Source of the DNA: Variovorax sp. J2L1-78
GTDB taxonomy: Bacteria; Pseudomonadota; Gammaproteobacteria; Burkholderiales; Burkholderiaceae_C
Assembly: GCF_030317205.1 (NCBI RefSeq)
Contig: NZ_JASZYB010000001.1
Span: 1,364,001 to 1,428,000 of the forward strand
Direction of reading: 5' to 3'
Length of the DNA: 64,000 bases
The position numbers and the translations under genes were made by a program. Below are positions 26,931-38,137 of this stretch, in pieces (the first letter of the stretch is position 1; each line of letters opens with the position of its first letter). The notes beneath the pieces are model-generated. The model searched no databases. It saw nothing but the letters and a program-made list of their open reading frames with translations, and was not told where the DNA came from.

Positions 26931-28418
26931 TCAGTTCGCCAGCGTGGCCACGATGGCCTGTGCGCACAGCGTCATCAGGCCACCAGGCACGATGCCGAGG
27001 ATCAGGATCAGCGCGCCGTTGACCGTGAGCACCGCACGCACGTCGCGCGGGGCCGACACGGTGGTCGCCGTGACCGGTGCGTCGAAGTACATGACCTTCA
27101 CGATACGCAGGTAGTAGAAGGCGCCGATCAGCGACATGATCACCGCGAACACGGCCAGGCCGATGTAGATGGCCTGTCCCGACGCGATGAGCGCCTGCAG
27201 CACGGCCAGCTTGGCGTAGAAGCCAACCAGCGGCGGCAGGCCGGCCAGCGAGAACATCGCGATGGCCATCACGCCGGCGTACAGCGGACTGCGCTGGTTC
27301 AGGCCGGCCAGGTCGGTGATCTCTTCGCTCTCGAAGCCTTCGCGCGCCAGCAGCAGGATGATGCCGAAGCTCGCCAGCGTGGTCAGCACATAGGTCACGA
27401 CGTAGAACATCGAGGCGCTGTACGCGAACTGCGCGTTGTAGGTGCTGCCGTTGACCACGCCCGCCACCAGACCCAGCAGCATGAAGCCCATCTGCGAGAT
27501 GGTCGAGTAGGCCAGCATGCGCTTGAGGTTGGTCTGCGCGATGGCAGCCAGGTTGCCCACCAGCAGCGAGGCGACGGCCAGCACCGCCAGCATCTGCTGC
27601 CAGTCGATGGCCAGCGGCAGCATGCCTTCCACCAGCAGGCGGATGATGATGGCGAAGGCCGCCAGTTCGGGCGCGGCGCCGATCAGCAGCGTGATCGCCG
27701 TCGGCGCGCCCTGGTACACGTCGGGCACCCACATGTGGAACGGGGCGGCGCCGACCTTGAAGGCCAGGCCGGCCACCACGAAGACCAGGCCGAACACCAG
27801 CACCTGGTGGTTCACCTTGCGGCTCGCGATCGCTCGGAAGACCTCGTTGACGTCGAGCGAACCTGTGGCGCCGTACATCATCGACAGGCCGTACAGCAGG
27901 AAGCCGCTGGCCATGGCGCCGAGCACGAAGTACTTCATGGCGGCTTCGCTGGCGGTCGCGTTGTCGCGGCGCAGCGCCACCAGGGCATAGCTGGAGAGCG
28001 TGAGCAGTTCCAGGCCCAGGTAGATCATCAGGAAGTTGCTGCCCGAGATCATCACGAATCCGCCCAGCAGCGAGAACATGCTGAGCGTGAACATCTCGCC
28101 GCCGCGCAGCATGCCGCGGTCGGCCGCATAGGGACGGCCGTAGACCAGCGTCACCATCAGGGCCAGGGTCGCGAAGCACTTGAGCCAGTTGCCCATCGGG
28201 TCGCTCACGACCATGCCGCCGAAGCCGTAGACCGTGCGTCCGTTGGAGGCATTCAGGCCGGTGAGCACTGCCACCACCGCCAGCGTGAGCAGGGTCAGGA
28301 TGTAGGTGCGGGTGCGGCGGGCGCCGGTCGTCGACAGATCGACCAGCGCGATGATGCAGGTCATGACCAGCAGCAGCACTTCGGGGTAGATCGCCATCCA
28401 GCTGAGTTTGTCAATCAT
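26931..28418 (-). CDS. nuoN: NADH-quinone oxidoreductase subunit N
   Basis: A 495-residue antiporter-like membrane subunit of respiratory complex I with about 14 hydrophobic segments. Family marks are [20 protein letters not shown] near residue 135, [33 protein letters not shown] (conserved Lys/His proton channel region), and [15 protein letters not shown]. It helps pump protons during electron transfer from NADH to quinone. Last of the fourteen nuo genes, 24 bp after nuoM. Confidence 0.96.
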   Translation of the reverse strand: MIDKLSWMAIYPEVLLLVMTCIIALVDLSTTGARRTRTYILTLLTLAVVAVLTGLNASNGRTVYGFGGMVVSDPMGNWLKCFATLALMVTLVYGRPYAADRGMLRGGEMFTLSMFSLLGGFVMISGSNFLMIYLGLELLTLSSYALVALRRDNATASEAAMKYFVLGAMASGFLLYGLSMMYGATGSLDVNEVFRAIASRKVNHQVLVFGLVFVVAGLAFKVGAAPFHMWVPDVYQGAPTAITLLIGAAPELAAFAIIIRLLVEGMLPLAIDWQQMLAVLAVASLLVGNLAAIAQTNLKRMLAYSTISQMGFMLLGLVAGVVNGSTYNAQFAYSASMFYVVTYVLTTLASFGIILLLAREGFESEEITDLAGLNQRSPLYAGVMAIAMFSLAGLPPLVGFYAKLAVLQALIASGQAIYIGLAVFAVIMSLIGAFYYLRIVKVMYFDAPVTATTVSAPRDVRAVLTVNGALILILGIVPGGLMTLCAQAIVATLAN

Positions 28419-28442
28419 CTCGTTCTCTTGTCAGCGTGGATT

Positions 28443-29918
28443 TCAGGGAAGCTTGGACGCGGCGACATGGCGCAGCAGGTCGACCACGGAGGCATCCATC
28501 ACGTCGGTGAAAGGCTTCGGAAAGAGGCCCATCCACAGCACGGCGATGGCCAGCAGCGACAGCATCAGGAACTCGCGGGCGTTGATGTCCTTGAGCTCCT
28601 TCACATGGTCGTTGCCCACCGGGCCCAGGTAGACGCGCTTGTACATCCAGAGCGTGTAGGCGGCGCCGAAGATCAACGCAGTGGCCGCACCGAAGCCGAC
28701 CCAGAAATTCGCCTTGACCGCGCCGAGGATCACCATCCACTCGCCCACGAAGCCGGCGGTGCCCGGCAGGCCGCAGTTAGCCATGGCGAACAGCAGCGCG
28801 AAGGCGGCGAACTTGGGCATGGTGTTGACCACGCCGCCGTAGTCGGCGATCTGACGCGAGTGCACGCGGTCGTACAGCACGCCGATGCCCAGGAACATCG
28901 CACCCGAGACGAAGCCGTGCGCGATCATCTGCACGATGCCGCCGGACACGCCGAGCTCGTTGAAGATGAAGAAGCCGAGCGTGACGAAGCCCATGTGGGC
29001 GACCGACGAGTACGCCACCAGCTTCTTCATGTCCTGCTGCACCAGCGCGACCAGGCCGACGTAGATCACGGCGATGAGCGACAGGCCGATCATCAGCCAG
29101 GCCCATTCGCGCGAGGCGTCGGGCGCGATCGGCATCGAGAAGCGCAGGAAGCCGTAGGCACCCAGCTTCAGCATGATGGCGGCCAGCACGGCCGAGCCAC
29201 CGGTCGGCGCCTCGACGTGCACATCGGGCAGCCAGGTGTGGACCGGGAACATCGGCACCTTTACGGCGAAGGCCGCGAAGAAAGCGAAGAACAGGAAGCT
29301 CTGCGCGCCGCTTTCCAGCGGCAGCTTGTGCCAGGTCAGGATGTCGAAGCTGCCGCCCGACTTGTTGTACAGGTAGATCAGCGCGACCAGCATGAGCAGC
29401 GAGCCGAGCAGCGTGTACAGGAAGAACTTGAAGGCGGCGTAGATCTTGTTCGGGCCGCCCCAGATGCCGATGATGAGGTACATCGGGATCAGCGTGGCTT
29501 CGAAGAACACGTAGAACAGGATGCCGTCGAGCGCCGAGAACACGCCGATCATCAACCCCGACAGGATCAGGAAGGCGCCGAAGTACTGGCTCACGCGCTC
29601 GGTGATCACCTCCCAGGCCGAGATCACGACGATCACGGTGATGAAAGCGGTCAGCAGCACCAGCCACAGCGACAGGCCGTCGACGCCCACGTGGTAGCTC
29701 ACGTTGAAGCGCTGGATCCAGCTGAACTTCTCGACGAACTGCATTGCAGCGGTGCCGAGCTGGAAACGCGTGTACAGCGGGATCGTGACCAGGAAGCTCA
29801 CGAGGGAGCCGACCAGCGCGATCCAGCGGACCATGTTGGCACGGTCGTCACGGCCGATGGCCAGGAGCAGGACGCCGAAGGCGATCGGCACCCAGATGGC
29901 AAGGCTCAACAAACCCAT
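28443..29918 (-). CDS. nuoM: NADH-quinone oxidoreductase subunit M
   Basis: A 491-residue antiporter-like proton-pumping subunit. Key stretches are FFEATLIPMYLIIGIWGG (Glu of the E-channel) near residue 144, FHVHTWLPDVHVEAPT-type sequence reading PMFPVHTWLPDVHVEAPTGG, and KKLVAYSSVAHMGFVTLG with its conserved lysine. About 14 transmembrane helices. Gene order L-M-N is standard, with short 24-25 bp gaps. Confidence 0.96.
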   Translation of the reverse strand: MGLLSLAIWVPIAFGVLLLAIGRDDRANMVRWIALVGSLVSFLVTIPLYTRFQLGTAAMQFVEKFSWIQRFNVSYHVGVDGLSLWLVLLTAFITVIVVISAWEVITERVSQYFGAFLILSGLMIGVFSALDGILFYVFFEATLIPMYLIIGIWGGPNKIYAAFKFFLYTLLGSLLMLVALIYLYNKSGGSFDILTWHKLPLESGAQSFLFFAFFAAFAVKVPMFPVHTWLPDVHVEAPTGGSAVLAAIMLKLGAYGFLRFSMPIAPDASREWAWLMIGLSLIAVIYVGLVALVQQDMKKLVAYSSVAHMGFVTLGFFIFNELGVSGGIVQMIAHGFVSGAMFLGIGVLYDRVHSRQIADYGGVVNTMPKFAAFALLFAMANCGLPGTAGFVGEWMVILGAVKANFWVGFGAATALIFGAAYTLWMYKRVYLGPVGNDHVKELKDINAREFLMLSLLAIAVLWMGLFPKPFTDVMDASVVDLLRHVAASKLP

Positions 29919-29943
29919 TTTTCTTTTTCTCCAGCGCGCACGC

Positions 29944-31992
29944 TTACTTGTTGAACCAGACGAAGTACGTCATGAGCACGAAGATGCCCAGCAGCATCGC
30001 GAAGGCGTAGTGGTAGATGTAGCCCGACTGCATCCAGCGCACGACGCCGGCGATGCGGCCGATCAGCTTCCAGGAACCGTTCACCACGGCACCGTCGATC
30101 AGGGCCTGGTCGCCGCCCTTCCAGAACGCCGTGCCCAATGCACGTGCGCCGCGGGCGAGGATGTTCTCGTTGATCCAGTCGAGGTAGTACTTGTTCTCCA
30201 GCAGGCGGTACACCGGGCCGAAGGCACGCTTGATCGCCGCCGGCAGCGCCGGGTTGATCATGTACATGTAGTACGACAGCGCCACACCCGCCAGGGCCAG
30301 CCAGAACGGCGCCGTGGTCAGGCCGTGGATCGCCATGGCCAGCGGTCCGTGGAAGGCTTCTTCCATTTCCTTCATCGCCGGATGTTTGTCCAGGTTGAAG
30401 AAGATCGCGTCCTTGAAGAACTCGCCGTAGAGCATCGGCTGGATCGTCAGGAAGCCGATCACGACCGAGGGGATGGCCAACAGCACGAGCGGCAGCCAGA
30501 CCACCCAGGGCGACTCGTGCGGCTTGTGCGCGTCATGGCCGTGGCCATGATCGCCATGACCGTGGTCGTCGTGCGCGTGATGATCGTCGTGGTGCGCGTC
30601 CGGGTTCTGGTCGTAGCGCTCCTTGCCGTGGAACACCAGGAAATACATGCGGAACGAATAGAAGGCCGTGACGAACACGCCTGCGAGCACCGCGAAGTTG
30701 GCGAAGCCGGCACCCCACAGGTGGCTCTCGTGCACCGCTTCGATGATGCTGTCCTTCGAGTAGAAGCCCGAGAACAGCGGCGTGCCGATCAGCGCCAGTG
30801 AGCCCAGCAACGAGGTGATCCAGGTGATCGGCATGTACTTGCGCACGCCGCCCATCCAGCGGATGTCCTGGTTGTGGTGCATGCCGATGATCACCGAGCC
30901 GGCGCCGAGGAACAGCAGGGCTTTGAAGAAGGCGTGCGTCATCAGGTGGAACACGGCCACCGAGTAGGCCGAGGCGCCCAGCGCCACCGTCATGTAGCCC
31001 AGCTGCGACAGCGTCGAGTAGGCGACCACGCGCTTGATGTCGTTCTGGATGATGCCCAGGAAGCCCATGAAGAGCGCGGTGATGGAGCCGATCACGAGGA
31101 TGAAGCTCAGGGCCGTGTCGCTCAGCTCGAACAGCGGGGACATGCGTGCCACCATGAAGATGCCGGCGGTCACCATGGTCGCCGCGTGGATCAGTGCCGA
31201 GATGGGGGTCGGGCCTTCCATCGAGTCGGGCAGCCAGACGTGCAGCGGGAACTGCGCGCTCTTGCCCATCGCGCCGATGAACAGGCAGATGCAGATCACG
31301 GTCACCAGCATCCACTCGGTGCCCGGGAAGGTCAGCTTGGCCAGGTCGTCGGCCTTGGCGAAGGCTTCGCCGTAGTTCAGCGTGCCGGCGTAGGCGGCGA
31401 TCAGGCCGATGCCCAGGATGAAGCCGAAGTCGCCCACGCGGTTGACCAGAAAGGCCTTCATGTTCGCGAAGATCGCGGTCGGCTTGTTGAACCAGAAGCC
31501 GATCAGCAGGTACGACACCAGGCCCACCGCTTCCCAGCCGAAGAACAGCTGGAGCATGTTGTTGCTCATGACGAGCATCAGCATCGAGAAGGTGAACAGC
31601 GAGATGTAGGCGAAGAAGCGGTTGTAGCCCTCGTCCTCTTCCATGTAGCCGATGGTGTAGATATGGACCATCAGCGACACGAAGGTCACGACGCACATCA
31701 TCATGGCCGTGAGGCCGTCGACCAGGAAGCCGACTTCCATCTTCAGGCCGCCGACGATCATCCATTCGTAGAGCGTGGCGTTGAAGCGCGCGCCGTCGAC
31801 GACCACGCTCTTGAGCGTCATCGCGGAGATCAGGAAGGCGATGGCGACGCCGAGGATGGTCAGCGAATGCGTGACCTTGCGGCCGATGTGGTTGCCGCCG
31901 AATTTCGTGCCGAACAGGCCGGCCAGTGCTGCGCCGACCAGCGGCGCCATCGGGACCGCCAGCAGCGTGGATGCGGAAAGTGTTGCGCTCAT
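29944..31992 (-). CDS. nuoL: NADH-quinone oxidoreductase subunit L
   Basis: The 682-residue distal proton-pumping subunit, which in known structures also supplies the long lateral helix along the membrane arm. Visible marks are FFGWEAVGLVSYLLIGFW near residue 150, PLHVWLPDSMEGPTPISALI near 232, and KRVVAYSTLSQLGYMTVALG near 310. Between the main bundle and the C-terminal helices there is an unusual histidine/aspartate-rich insert at residues 467-492 (12 His in 26 residues). The C-terminal region GPVYRLLENKYYLDWINE is standard. Nine bp separate it from nuoK upstream. Confidence 0.96.
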   Translation of the reverse strand: MSATLSASTLLAVPMAPLVGAALAGLFGTKFGGNHIGRKVTHSLTILGVAIAFLISAMTLKSVVVDGARFNATLYEWMIVGGLKMEVGFLVDGLTAMMMCVVTFVSLMVHIYTIGYMEEDEGYNRFFAYISLFTFSMLMLVMSNNMLQLFFGWEAVGLVSYLLIGFWFNKPTAIFANMKAFLVNRVGDFGFILGIGLIAAYAGTLNYGEAFAKADDLAKLTFPGTEWMLVTVICICLFIGAMGKSAQFPLHVWLPDSMEGPTPISALIHAATMVTAGIFMVARMSPLFELSDTALSFILVIGSITALFMGFLGIIQNDIKRVVAYSTLSQLGYMTVALGASAYSVAVFHLMTHAFFKALLFLGAGSVIIGMHHNQDIRWMGGVRKYMPITWITSLLGSLALIGTPLFSGFYSKDSIIEAVHESHLWGAGFANFAVLAGVFVTAFYSFRMYFLVFHGKERYDQNPDAHHDDHHAHDDHGHGDHGHGHDAHKPHESPWVVWLPLVLLAIPSVVIGFLTIQPMLYGEFFKDAIFFNLDKHPAMKEMEEAFHGPLAMAIHGLTTAPFWLALAGVALSYYMYMINPALPAAIKRAFGPVYRLLENKYYLDWINENILARGARALGTAFWKGGDQALIDGAVVNGSWKLIGRIAGVVRWMQSGYIYHYAFAMLLGIFVLMTYFVWFNK

Positions 31993-32001
31993 GAGAAAGC
32001 C

Positions 32002-32310
32002 TTATCCCTTGAGCGTGTTGAGCTCGTCGACATTGATGCTCGACTTGTTGCGGAACAGCAGCACCAGCAGCGCCAGGCCGATGGCCGACTCGGCCGCGGC
32101 GACCGTCAGGATGAAGAACACGAAGATCTGGCCGTGCATGTCGCCCAGGTAGTGCGAGAAGGCGACGAAATTCATGTTGACCGCCAGCAGCATCAGTTCG
32201 ATGCACATCAGCAGCACGATCAGGTTCTTGCGATTCAGGAAGATGCCGATGACCGACATCGCGAAGAGCATCGCGCCGAGCGACAGGTAATGTGAGAGGG
32301 TCAGTGTCAT
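32002..32310 (-). CDS. nuoK: NADH-quinone oxidoreductase subunit K
   Basis: A 102-residue, three-helix membrane subunit of complex I. It starts with [20 protein letters not shown] and has the conserved glutamates in [20 protein letters not shown] and [16 protein letters not shown], which belong to the proton-transfer axis. Its ATG overlaps the nuoJ stop by 4 bp. Confidence 0.96.
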   Translation of the reverse strand: MTLTLSHYLSLGAMLFAMSVIGIFLNRKNLIVLLMCIELMLLAVNMNFVAFSHYLGDMHGQIFVFFILTVAAAESAIGLALLVLLFRNKSSINVDELNTLKG

Positions 32311-32960
32311 GCCTTCTTCTCCGGTGCGGCAGGTGCAGGCTCGGCCGGCGGGGGCGGCGGTGCCGCACGCGTGGCGTCGACCTTCACGAGGTGCATGCGG
32401 TCGCGTGCCTTCACGTGGATCTGGTCGCTCACATCGATGAACTTGGTGTCCTTGCGTTGGCGCAGCGTGAGCGCGATGGCCGCGATCATCGCCACCACCA
32501 GGATCACGGCGGCGATCTGCACCGGGTACAGGTACTCCGTGTACAGCAGGATGCCCAGCGCCTTGGTGTTGGAGCCGCCCTGCGTCATGGCCGCCTGCGC
32601 CGCCGCGGGCATCTCACGGAAGCCGCCCATCAGCACGTAGGCCATCTCGAGCGCGATCACCACACCGACCAGCGCGGCCAGCGGGAAGTGCTTCCAGAAG
32701 CCCTCTCGCAGGCTGTCCATGTTCAGGTCGAGCATCATCACGACGAACAGGAAGAGCACCATCACGGCGCCCAGGTAGACGAGCACCAGCACGATGGCCA
32801 GGAACTCGGCCTGCAGCAGCAGCCACACGGCCGATGCCTGCGAGAACGCGAGCATCAGGTAGAGCACGGCGTGCACGGGATTGCGCGCCGTGATGACTCG
32901 GAAGGCCGCGAACAGCAGCACCAGCGAGAACAGATAGAAGAAGCCTGTCTTGACGTCCAT
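32307..32960 (-). CDS. nuoJ: NADH-quinone oxidoreductase subunit J
   Basis: A 217-residue membrane subunit with five helices. The conserved stretch [20 protein letters not shown] (residues 53-72) includes the pi-bulge helix important for coupling. The C-terminus carries a proline/alanine-rich, lysine-ended extension ([18 protein letters not shown]) that is not part of the core. Start ATG 32960 gives the usual [12 protein letters not shown] beginning; the longer in-frame extension overlaps nuoI and is a shadow. Confidence 0.95.
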   Translation of the reverse strand: MDVKTGFFYLFSLVLLFAAFRVITARNPVHAVLYLMLAFSQASAVWLLLQAEFLAIVLVLVYLGAVMVLFLFVVMMLDLNMDSLREGFWKHFPLAALVGVVIALEMAYVLMGGFREMPAAAQAAMTQGGSNTKALGILLYTEYLYPVQIAAVILVVAMIAAIALTLRQRKDTKFIDVSDQIHVKARDRMHLVKVDATRAAPPPPPAEPAPAAPEKKA

Positions 32961-32986
32961 GGAATTTTTCTTTGGGGCGTCTGCCG

Positions 32987-33499
32987 TTAACGGTATTTCG
33001 CGTCGGCTGCCTTGTTCACAGCGATCTCTTTTTCGTAGCGGTCGCCCACGGCCAGGAGCATTTCCTTGGTGAAGTACAGGTCGCCCCGCTTCTCGCCGTG
33101 GTACTCGAGGATGTGCGTCTCGACGATCGAGTCGACCGGGCAGCTCTCTTCGCAGAAGCCGCAGAAGATGCACTTGGTCAGGTCGATGTCGTAGCGCGTG
33201 GTGCGGCGCGAGCCGTCGTCGCGCACGTCGGATTCGATCGTGATCGCCACCGCCGGGCACACGGCCTCGCACAGCTTGCAGGCGATGCAACGCTCTTCGC
33301 CGTTGTCATAGCGGCGCAGCGCGTGCAGGCCGCGGAAGCGCGGCGACAGCGGGGTCTTTTCCTCGGGGAACTGGACCGTGATCTTGCGGCGGAACGCGTA
33401 GCGCCCCGTCAGGACCATGCCCTTGAGGAGTTCCGTGAGCATGAAGCTCTTGAGGAAGTCCTTGACCGAGAAGGTGGAAGCAGCAACAGCTGAAGACAT
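32987..33499 (-). CDS. nuoI: NADH-quinone oxidoreductase subunit I
   Basis: A 170-residue ferredoxin-like subunit carrying clusters N6a and N6b. Two CxxCxxCxxxCP motifs are seen: [16 protein letters not shown] near residue 71 and [16 protein letters not shown] near 110. The short N-terminal helix precedes [19 protein letters not shown], as in betaproteobacterial and mitochondrial forms. It passes electrons to NuoB. Located between nuoH and nuoJ. Confidence 0.97.
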   Translation of the reverse strand: MSSAVAASTFSVKDFLKSFMLTELLKGMVLTGRYAFRRKITVQFPEEKTPLSPRFRGLHALRRYDNGEERCIACKLCEAVCPAVAITIESDVRDDGSRRTTRYDIDLTKCIFCGFCEESCPVDSIVETHILEYHGEKRGDLYFTKEMLLAVGDRYEKEIAVNKAADAKYR

Positions 33500-33514
33500 C
33501 GTGGGGTTCTCCGC

Positions 33515-34591
33515 TTAGTTCCAGATGTTCCAGGGCGTCTGCATCCAGCCCCCGACCACCAGCAGCCACACCAGGGTGACCGGAATGAAGATCTTCCAGC
33601 CCAGACGCATGATCTGGTCATAGCGGAAGCGCGGGAAGGTGCCGCGGATCCAGATGAAGAGCGTGAGCACGAAGAAGGTCTTCAGGCCCAGCCAGATCCA
33701 GCCCGGGATGAAATCGAGGAAGCCGATCGGCGACAGCCAGCCGCCCAGGAACATGAGCGCGGCCAGGATCGACACGAGCCACATGCTGGCGTACTCGGCC
33801 AGGAAGAAGATCGCGAAGCCCATGCCCGAGTACTCGACCATGTGGCCAGCCACGATTTCCGCTTCGCCTTCGACCACGTCGAAGGGGTGGCGGTTGGTCT
33901 CGGCCACGCCGGAGATCACGTAGACCACGAAGATCGGCAGCAGCGGCAGCCAGTTCCACGACAGGAAGCCCAGGCCCATGTTCACGCCCATGCCCTTGCC
34001 CTGCGAAGCCACGACGTCGCCTAGGTGCAGGCTGCCCGTCACCATGATGACGACGACCAGGCAGAAGCCCATGGCGATTTCGTAGCTCACCATCTGGGCC
34101 GACGCGCGCAGCGCGCCCAGGAAGGCGTATTTCGAGTTCGAGGCCCAGCCGGCGATGATCACGCCGTACACCTCGATCGAGGTGATCGCCATGATCAGCA
34201 GCAGGCCAGCGTTGACGTTCGCGAGGATCGCCTCGGGCCCGAAAGGAATCGCGACCCAGGCGGCGAGCGCCGGCATGATGGCCATGATCGGGCCGAGACG
34301 GAACAGCCCGGGCGACGCGGCGGTCGGGTTGATCAGTTCCTTGGTGAGCAGCTTGAGTGCGTCGGCGATGGGCTGCAGCAGGCCGAAGGGCCCCACGCGG
34401 TTGGGGCCATGGCGGACCTGGATCCAGCCCAGGAACTTGCGCTCCCACAGCGTCGCATAGGCCACGGCGCCGAGCAGCGGCAGCAGCACGCAGATGATCT
34501 TGATCAGTGCCCAGAGCACCGGCCAGCCGCCGGCGGTCCACCAGTGTGCGCCGATGAGGCCCTGGCCGAAACCGTAGATGGAATCGATCAT
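33515..34591 (-). CDS. nuoH: NADH-quinone oxidoreductase subunit H
   Basis: A 358-residue membrane subunit that forms much of the quinone-binding chamber. Conserved loops are [36 protein letters not shown] (residues 50-85), [11 protein letters not shown], and [24 protein letters not shown] with the E-rich cytoplasmic loop. About eight transmembrane helices. Its ATG overlaps the nuoG stop (ATGA). Confidence 0.96.
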   Translation of the reverse strand: MIDSIYGFGQGLIGAHWWTAGGWPVLWALIKIICVLLPLLGAVAYATLWERKFLGWIQVRHGPNRVGPFGLLQPIADALKLLTKELINPTAASPGLFRLGPIMAIMPALAAWVAIPFGPEAILANVNAGLLLIMAITSIEVYGVIIAGWASNSKYAFLGALRASAQMVSYEIAMGFCLVVVIMVTGSLHLGDVVASQGKGMGVNMGLGFLSWNWLPLLPIFVVYVISGVAETNRHPFDVVEGEAEIVAGHMVEYSGMGFAIFFLAEYASMWLVSILAALMFLGGWLSPIGFLDFIPGWIWLGLKTFFVLTLFIWIRGTFPRFRYDQIMRLGWKIFIPVTLVWLLVVGGWMQTPWNIWN

Positions 34592-36780
34592 GCCGTCACC
34601 TCATCCAGGACCGGATGCTGGCCGGGCCACACACCGAGCGCCGCATGCGAAGCACCGCGCGCATCGGCGGTCAGCTGCAGCGAGGTGGCGCGGCGCACGA
34701 GGCCGTCCAGCTGGTAGATCGACGCCGTGACCGGCGCTGCGGCATCGACCGCCGCCTTCGACAAGTCGACGCCGGCAGGCGCTGCATTCGACAGCCGGTC
34801 GGCAGCGATGTGCGTCGCGCCGGCGTCGGCGCCACGCACCGAGGCCAGCACGTCCTGCGCGGTTTCGAAATCGAAGTTCGGCAGGCCGAGCATGTTGCCC
34901 AGCACGCGCAGGACCTTCCAGGCCGGACGGGCTTCGCCGCGCGGCTTGACCACGGCATGGAAGCTCTGGATCCGGCCTTCGGCATTGACGAAGGTACCGG
35001 GCGTTTCGCTGAACGGCGCGATCGGCAGCAGCACGTCGCTGATGGCGAGGTTCGCCTTGAAGGGGCTCAGGGTCACGACCATCTGGGCATGCTCGAGGCC
35101 AGTTGCCGCACGGGCGCCCGCCGCCGAGTCGAATTCAGGTTCGTTGTTGAGCAGCAGCACGGCCTTCAGGCCGCCCGACAGCATCTGGCCGGCGTTCAGG
35201 CCGTTCGCGCCAGGCAGTGCGTTCGCCCATTGGGCGCCGACCGTGTTGGCGGCTTCGGTGAGGTAGCCGACGCTGGCGCCGGTCTGTTCGCCGATCCACT
35301 GCGCGAGCGCCAGCAGACGCGATGCGTCGGCATGGTGGGCCGCGGCATTGCCGAGCAGGATCGCCTTGCGCTCGCCGCCCAGCAGCGATTGCGCGACGGC
35401 CTTGGCCTCGTCGCTCGCGTTGCCTTGGGCAGGCGCCGAAACGCCCTTCTCTGCCCCGATGGCCGTCGCCACGTCGGCCAGGGCCTGTACCCAGCCGCCA
35501 GCGGCCACGGTCGTCACGCCGGCGAGCGACATGGCCCACGCGTCGCGCGAAGCCAGTTCGTTCGCCGAGGCGATCACGCTCACGGCCGCACCCTTGCGGG
35601 CGGCCTGGCGGATGCGCTGCGCGAACAGCGGATGGTCCTTGCGCAGGTTCGAGCCCACGACCAGCACGCGCTGCAGGTTCGACAGCGACGCGATCGAGGT
35701 GCCGAGCCAGCGGATGCCGCCGGCCGGCGTGAAGTCGGCGGCGCGCAAGCGGTAGTCGATGTTCTCGCTGCCCAGGCCGCGCACCAGGGCGCCGGCGAGC
35801 GCCAGCTCTTCGACGGTGCTGTGCGGGCTGACCAGCGCGCCGATGGCGGACGCGCCATGGTCGGTCTTGATCTGGCGCAGGCCGTTGGCCACGTATTCGA
35901 GGGCGGTCTGCCAATCGACGGCCTGCCATTGGCCGCCCTGCTTGAGCATGGGCTGCGTCAGGCGCTCGTCGCTGTTGAGCGATTCGTACGAGAAGCGGTC
36001 GCGGTCGGCGATCCAGCATTCGTTGACGTCTTCGTTCTCCAGCGGAACGACGCGCATCACCTGGTGGTTCTTGACCTGGACGATCAGGTTGGCGCCGGTC
36101 GAGTCGTGCGGGCTGACCGACTTGCGACGCGAGAGCTCCCACGTGCGGGCGCTGTAACGGAAAGGCTTGCTGGTGAGCGCACCGACCGGGCAGATGTCGA
36201 TCATGTTGCCCGAGAGTTCGGAGTCGACGGTCTCGCCCATCACGGTCGTGATTTCGGAATGCTCGCCGCGGTGGATCATGCCGAGCTCCATCACGCCGGC
36301 GACTTCCTGGCCGAAGCGGACGCAGCGCGTGCAGTGGATGCAGCGGCTCATCTCTTCCATGCTGATGAGCGGGCCGACGTCCTTGTGGAACACCACGCGC
36401 TTCTCTTCCTCGTAGCGCGAGGAAGAGCCGCCGTAGCCCACGGCCAGATCCTGCAGCTGGCATTCACCGCCCTGGTCGCAGATCGGGCAGTCGAGCGGGT
36501 GGTTGATGAGCAGGAACTCCATCACCGACTGCTGGGCCTTGATGGCCTTCTCGCTCTTGGTGCGGACGATCATGCCCTGGGTCACGGGCGTGGCGCAGGC
36601 CGGCATCGGCTTGGGCGCCTTCTCCACGTCGACCAGGCACATGCGGCAGTTGGCCGCAATGCTGAGTTTCTTGTGGTAGCAGAAGTGCGGGATGTACGTG
36701 CCCGCCTTGTCGGCCGCATGCATGATCATGCTGCCTTCGACGATGTCGACCTTCTTGCCGTCGAGTTCGATTTCAACCAT
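34588..36780 (-). CDS. nuoG: NADH-quinone oxidoreductase subunit G
   Basis: The 730-residue peripheral-arm subunit. The N-terminal [2Fe-2S] domain ([20 protein letters not shown] ... PACATP) is followed by the [4Fe-4S] sites [18 protein letters not shown] and [16 protein letters not shown], then a molybdopterin-like domain. The place where E. coli NuoG has the N7 cluster cysteines reads [11 protein letters not shown] here, so N7 is absent, as in mitochondrial-type enzymes. Electrons pass from NuoEF through it to NuoI. It overlaps nuoH by 4 bp and lies 16 bp after nuoF. Confidence 0.96.
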   Translation of the reverse strand: MVEIELDGKKVDIVEGSMIMHAADKAGTYIPHFCYHKKLSIAANCRMCLVDVEKAPKPMPACATPVTQGMIVRTKSEKAIKAQQSVMEFLLINHPLDCPICDQGGECQLQDLAVGYGGSSSRYEEEKRVVFHKDVGPLISMEEMSRCIHCTRCVRFGQEVAGVMELGMIHRGEHSEITTVMGETVDSELSGNMIDICPVGALTSKPFRYSARTWELSRRKSVSPHDSTGANLIVQVKNHQVMRVVPLENEDVNECWIADRDRFSYESLNSDERLTQPMLKQGGQWQAVDWQTALEYVANGLRQIKTDHGASAIGALVSPHSTVEELALAGALVRGLGSENIDYRLRAADFTPAGGIRWLGTSIASLSNLQRVLVVGSNLRKDHPLFAQRIRQAARKGAAVSVIASANELASRDAWAMSLAGVTTVAAGGWVQALADVATAIGAEKGVSAPAQGNASDEAKAVAQSLLGGERKAILLGNAAAHHADASRLLALAQWIGEQTGASVGYLTEAANTVGAQWANALPGANGLNAGQMLSGGLKAVLLLNNEPEFDSAAGARAATGLEHAQMVVTLSPFKANLAISDVLLPIAPFSETPGTFVNAEGRIQSFHAVVKPRGEARPAWKVLRVLGNMLGLPNFDFETAQDVLASVRGADAGATHIAADRLSNAAPAGVDLSKAAVDAAAPVTASIYQLDGLVRRATSLQLTADARGASHAALGVWPGQHPVLDEVTA

Positions 36781-36796
36781 ATGTTTTCCCGGTCCC

Positions 36797-38137
36797 TCAG
36801 GCCTTGGCGGCCACTTTGGGGACGTAGCCCGGAATCAGCGCCTCGAACTCGTGGCGGAAGTGCTTGATCATGGCGCGCACCGGCATCGCCGCAGCGTCGC
36901 CCAGTGCACAGATCGTGCGGCCCTGGATGTTGTCGGCCACGGAGTTCAGCAGGTCCATGTCGGTCTGCTTGCCGTGACCGTTGTGGATGCGGTCCACCAC
37001 GCGCCACATCCAGCCCGTGCCTTCGCGGCACGGCGTGCACTGCCCGCAGGATTCGTGCATGTAGAAGTACGAAAGGCGCTTGAGCGACTCGACCATCGAA
37101 CGGCTGTCGTCCATGACGATGACCGCACCCGAACCCAGCATCGAGCCGGCCTTGGCGATGGAGTCGTAGTCCATGGTGCAGGCCATCATGATGTCGGCCG
37201 GCAGCACCGGCGACGACGACCCACCCGGGATCACCGCCTTGAGCGTGCGGCCCTTGCGCACGCCACCGGCGAGTTCGAGCAGCTTGGAGAACGGCGTGCC
37301 CATCGGCACCTCGTAGTTGCCCGGCAGTTCGACGTCACCGCTCACCGAGTAGATCTTGGTGCCGCCGTTGTTCGGCTTGCCGCATTCGAGGTAGGCCTGG
37401 CCGCCGTTGCGGATGATCCAGGGCACCGCCGCGAAGGTCTCGGTGTTGTTGATGGTGGTCGGCTTGCCGTACAGGCCGAAGCTCGCCGGGAACGGCGGCT
37501 TGAAGCGCGGCTGGCCCTTCTTGCCTTCAAGCGATTCGAGCAGTGCGGTTTCTTCGCCGCAGATGTACGCGCCGAAGCCGTGGGCCGCATGCAACTGGAA
37601 GTTGTACGTGCTGCCCATGATGGCATTGCCGAGGTAACCGGCCGCCCTCGCCTCTTCCAGCGCTTCTTCGAAGCGTTCGTAGGCCTGGAAGATCTCGCCG
37701 TGGATGTAGTTGTAGCCGACGCTGATGCCCATCGCGTACGCCGCAATGGCCATGCCTTCGATCACGATGTGCGGGTTGAACTGCAGGATGTCGCGGTCCT
37801 TGCAGGTGCCCGGCTCGCCTTCGTCCGAATTGCAGACGAGGTACTTCTGGCCCGGGAACTGGCGGGGCATGAAGCTCCACTTCAGGCCGGTCGGGAAGCC
37901 CGCGCCGCCACGGCCGCGCAGGCCGGAAGCCTTGACCTCGGCGATCACCTGGTCGGGCGTCAGGCCCTCGGTCAGGATCTTGCGCAGGGCCTGGTAACCG
38001 CCGCGCGCTTCATAGTCGGCCAGGCGCCAGTTGGTGCCGTCGAGGCCGGCATAGATCTGAGCGCCGATGTGGCGGTCATGGAAGCAGGTCTGGACACCCG
38101 TGGCCCGGAACTGCGAGAGGACTTGTTCGGGCGTCAT
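36797..38137 (-). CDS. nuoF: NADH-quinone oxidoreductase subunit F
   Basis: A 446-residue flavoprotein that oxidises NADH. NADH/FMN binding segments are [18 protein letters not shown] near residue 63 and [13 protein letters not shown] near 91. The N3 [4Fe-4S] site [12 protein letters not shown] lies near residue 350, with the fourth cysteine in [13 protein letters not shown] 38137 gives the normal N-terminus and overlaps the nuoE stop (ATGA); a longer in-frame extension covers nuoE and is discarded. Confidence 0.97.
   Translation of the reverse strand: MTPEQVLSQFRATGVQTCFHDRHIGAQIYAGLDGTNWRLADYEARGGYQALRKILTEGLTPDQVIAEVKASGLRGRGGAGFPTGLKWSFMPRQFPGQKYLVCNSDEGEPGTCKDRDILQFNPHIVIEGMAIAAYAMGISVGYNYIHGEIFQAYERFEEALEEARAAGYLGNAIMGSTYNFQLHAAHGFGAYICGEETALLESLEGKKGQPRFKPPFPASFGLYGKPTTINNTETFAAVPWIIRNGGQAYLECGKPNNGGTKIYSVSGDVELPGNYEVPMGTPFSKLLELAGGVRKGRTLKAVIPGGSSSPVLPADIMMACTMDYDSIAKAGSMLGSGAVIVMDDSRSMVESLKRLSYFYMHESCGQCTPCREGTGWMWRVVDRIHNGHGKQTDMDLLNSVADNIQGRTICALGDAAAMPVRAMIKHFRHEFEALIPGYVPKVAAKA

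Noticed and set aside
26811-29954. Very long plus-strand open frame (over 1000 codons) opposite nuoN and nuoM
   Set aside because: It is antisense to two certain complex I genes, with low-complexity His/Gln/Arg/Asp composition typical of GC-rich shadow frames and no recognisable domain.
32961-33290. Upstream extension of nuoJ through nuoI
   Set aside because: The frame overlaps nuoI and gives an Arg-rich, domain-free sequence. ATG 32960 gives the normal NuoJ start.
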